From contig CAKOGP040001752.1 in the NCBI GenBank assembly GCA_933822405.4, positions 1 through 21,067 of the forward strand: a DNA stretch of 21,067 bases, read 5' to 3'. Shown here one piece after another: positions 18,358 to 21,067 of this stretch. Source of the DNA: Cylindrotheca closterium. Lineage: Eukaryota > Bacillariophyta > Bacillariophyceae > Bacillariales > Bacillariaceae. Every line of letters begins with the position of its first letter. Position 1 is the first letter of the stretch. The notes beneath the pieces are model-generated. The model worked only from the letters and a program-made list of their open reading frames with translations, ran no database searches and was not told the origin of the DNA. The translations under genes and the position numbers were made by a program.

Positions 18358-19259
18358 CGGACCGAAATCACAGACAACTTGCCATCAATTTTTATATATC
18401 ATTCATGTCATATATATTTTTTAAATTTTTTTTGTTGGAATGCATGATCTCACGGTCAAACAACCAAAGGTGCGCCATATATCTCCCCAAAACCATTGAA
18501 TATTCAGCATCATGCTTGGATGATACTATACAGGGAGAAGAAACCCACCAAAACTTCTGCTAGTAGCACCTTGCAACCATGGCAGAAGATCTTGCCAATA
18601 GAAGAATGCGTGGACTTGGTTCTTGTGTTTGCTGGGCCAGAGGCTCCACCTTATTGTGGCAATCATTGCAAGGCCAATGTCTTCAATTGAATCCATGCGA
18701 TCTTATTGGAGATGATTGCCGAGCACTGTACCATCAATGCATTTGATCAATTTCCTTGCATAGCAACAATGCCATAGTGAAATCCATTTCCTGGTCATGA
18801 GAGTTGCTTTTAAAATGGGAGCAGGATTGAGGAGATCCAACACTTGATACGATTGAAGAATTAGCGATGTGGCGTTTACAAGACAATCAGCTTCATGACG
18901 GCATCTTGGAATCAGGCTGGCTCTTCCTAGAAGATGAGACAAGGTTTCATGGACAGCCAATGAATCAGGCTCCCAAGTTGGAAGTCAGAACAAGAACAAT
19001 AACATTACTATTGAGATCCACCTCCTGGTCAGGAGAGTTGCTTGTCAATTGGAGGCTGAAGAAGATTACCAACCATGGCTATGTAATCTTGTCCGATGAG
19101 CTCATAAATAGTACAGTAGCATATGTTTTAAAAAACATTAGGCCTATTACCACCTAGTATAAACTATTTACCTACTAATGACTACCGGTAGGCAGCATCA
19201 CCAAACAAATGTTGGTGTTGTCCCTGTTAGCTAACACCATACTTTGGCACTGAAAGAAT
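18358..19259. other. Non-coding stretch with short dispersed repeats
   Basis: No credible gene. A 31-bp imperfect direct repeat is visible (about 18780-18810 and 19014-19044, both reading ATCCA...CTGGTCA...GAGAGTTGCTT). The sequence may be old, eroded satellite or transposon material. Confidence 0.4.
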
Positions 19260-19661
19260 GATAGTCAATCACAGTGAGTCTGGGTCCCATCACAGATGAA
19301 AAGTCAATACAAGCACTAACCATAGTGGCACCAACTTTATCTGCTTCGCATTGCCATCAGTCAAATCCATTTCATCAGGCAAAAAGTACTATACTAATAC
19401 TAATTGGAGCACAATCATTAAGGCAGTGGAACTCTAAGGTGAAGATGATCCATCAATCACTTGCTATTAGTATACTTTTATGAAGTGGAGCAATCATGGA
19501 AGCATAAGCACCATGACTGTCCAAAAGGACATCAGCAGGAACTAAGATCAGTTCCAGTTCCAACGAGTAGATTTGTCTCCCTAATAACTAGTCCGGCGCC
19601 ATTGTTGCATATTTATACATTGGAGCATTCATTCTCTTTGATCTGTACCCTGGGGGAAGCA
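19260..19661 (+). repeat. Degenerate satellite monomers at the array edge
   Basis: Fragments of the monomer recognisable in order: CCATCAGTCAAATCCATTTC near 19352-19373 (compare CCATCAAATCCAGTTC) and, at 19490-19660, GGAAGCATAAGC, CATCAGCAGGAACT, CAGTTCCAGTTCC and CATTGGAGC...GGAAGCATAGGTAAGC. Their order and spacing match one or two monomers, but similarity is low. Confidence 0.5.
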
Positions 19662-21067
19662 TAGGTAAGCATGACAATCAACTGAAACTCTTGACCAACA
19701 AGAAGAATCAGCTGGAACTCACAAACTGGGCCATCAGGTCCAGTTCCATACTTGACAGAATTGCCTCTGCGATGTCCCAATTGCTCACCAGTATGTATTC
19801 ATTGATTGTAACAATCACCATATTGGACCTATATGGTGGAAGCACATGGTAAGCATGATGATGGATCGAAATTCCGCAACAAGCATCAGCTGGAACTCAC
19901 CATTTTGTCCATCAAATCCAGTTCTACTCATCAGAATTACCGTGGCCATGTCCCAATTGCTCACCAGTATGTATTTCTTGATTGGAACAACCATCATATT
20001 GGACCTATATGGTGGAAGCACATGGTAAGCATGATGATGGATCAAAATTCCACAACAAGCATCAGCTGGAACTCACCATTTTGTCCATCAAATCCAGTTC
20101 TACTCATCAGCATTGCCTCGACCATGTCCCAATTGCTCACCGGTATGTATTCATTGACTGGAACAATCATTATATTGAACCGATATAGTGAAAACACATG
20201 GTAAGCATGATGATGGATCGAAATTCCGCAACAAGCATCAGCTGGAACTCACAAACTGGGCCATCAGGTCCAGTTCCATACTTGACAGAATTGCCTCTGC
20301 GATGTCCCAATTGCTCACCAGTATGTATTCATTGATTGTAACAATCACCATATTGGAGCTATATGGTGGAAGCACATGGTAAGCATGATGATGGATCGAA
20401 ATTCCGCAACAAGCATCAGCTGGAACTCACCATTTTGTCCATCAAATCCAGTTCTACTCATCAGCATTGCCTCGACCATGTCCCAATTGCTCACCGGTAT
20501 GTATTCATTGACTGGAACAATCATTATATTGAACCGATATAGTGAAAACACATGGTAAGCATGATGATGGATCGAAATTCCGCAACAAGCATCAGCTGGA
20601 ACTCACAAACTGGGCCATCAGGTCCAGTTCCATACTTGACAGAATTGCCTCTGCGATGTCCCAATTGCTCACCAGTATGTATTCATTGATTGTAACAATC
20701 ACCATATTGGAGCTATATGGTGGAAGCACATGGTAAGCATGATGATGGATCGAAATTCCGCAACAAGCATCAGCTGGAACTCACCATTTTGTCCATCAAA
20801 TCCAGTTCTACTCATCAGCATTGCCTCGACCATGTCCCAATTGCTCACCGGTATGTATTCATTGACTGGAACAATCATTATATTGAACCGATATAGTGAA
20901 AACACATGGTAAGCATGATGATGGATCGAAATTCCGCAACAAGCATCAGCTGGAACTCACAAACTGGGCCATCAGGTCCAGTTCCATACTTGACAGAATT
21001 GCCTCTGCGATGTCCCAATTGCTCACCAGTATGTATTCATTGATTGTAACAATCACCATATTGGAGC
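19662..21067 (+). repeat. Satellite array: ~177-bp monomers in a 354-bp dimeric higher-order repeat
   Basis: Monomers start at the ATGGTAAGCATGATGATGG block: 19846, 20022, 20198, 20376, 20552, 20730, 20906, with a diverged first one at about 19662. Spacings are 176, 176, 178, 176, 178, 176. Two types alternate from 20198: B (178 bp, contains CACAAACTGGGCCATCAGG) and A (176 bp, contains CACCATTTTGTCCATCAAA). The dimers 20198-20551 and 20552-20905 are identical by eye and a third begins at 20906. The array continues beyond the right edge. Sixty-codon ORFs in it are artefacts of the repeat, since 176 and 178 are not multiples of three. Confidence 0.93.

Noticed and set aside
19815..20912. Series of ~60-codon ORFs on both strands in the satellite
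   Set aside because: They recur with each monomer in changing frames because the monomers are 176 and 178 bp; no coding signal beyond the repeat itself.

Overview
The window looks like nuclear DNA of a unicellular stramenopile, most likely a diatom. This rests on short GT-AG introns (about 58-125 nt), genes of up to seven exons, and three protein architectures I associate with diatoms: an S1 protease with cysteine-rich 'GWTDS-x-GY-x-C' modules, a double-SET protein, and a small tetratricopeptide protein with C-terminal membrane segments. No species is assigned. No rRNA, tRNA or CRISPR was seen, and all gene models are read by eye.

Layout. 1-421 (-): 5' end of an unrecognised gene whose frame breaks at an 11-C run. 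1978-4049 (+): seven-exon membrane-anchored S1 serine protease with three Cys modules. 4655-5762 (+): GT31-type glycosyltransferase. 5979-6149 (+): possible 56-codon small ORF. 6870-8120 (-): transposase-derived ORF without a credible start. 8310-9682 (+): three-exon TPR membrane protein. 10487-13984: leader repeats, a frame-broken gag-like ORF and the truncated start of a second ORF from a retroelement. 13985-14880: second copy of the 3' part of the TPR gene and its flank. 15049-17286 (+): five-exon double-SET protein. 17600-18357: a run of hairpins followed by a palindromic inverted-repeat element. About 19260 to the right edge: a satellite with a ~177-bp monomer that sharpens from degenerate copies into a 354-bp dimeric higher-order repeat and runs off the window.

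The most unusual structure is the 896-bp direct repeat (9185-10080 and 13985-14880) on either side of the truncated retroelement. It resembles an LTR pair in layout but is made of host gene sequence. The copies differ at only four bases; all four change an amino acid and three are CpG transitions. It is a recent duplication with insertion, or a haplotype mis-join. The second notable structure is the nucleosome-length satellite with perfect dimeric repeats.

The four main host genes do not form an evident pathway. Protease, glycosyltransferase and TPR membrane protein could all act at membranes or in the secretory route, but that is inference. I see no evidence of a coordinated new system; the novelty is in genome structure and domain architecture.
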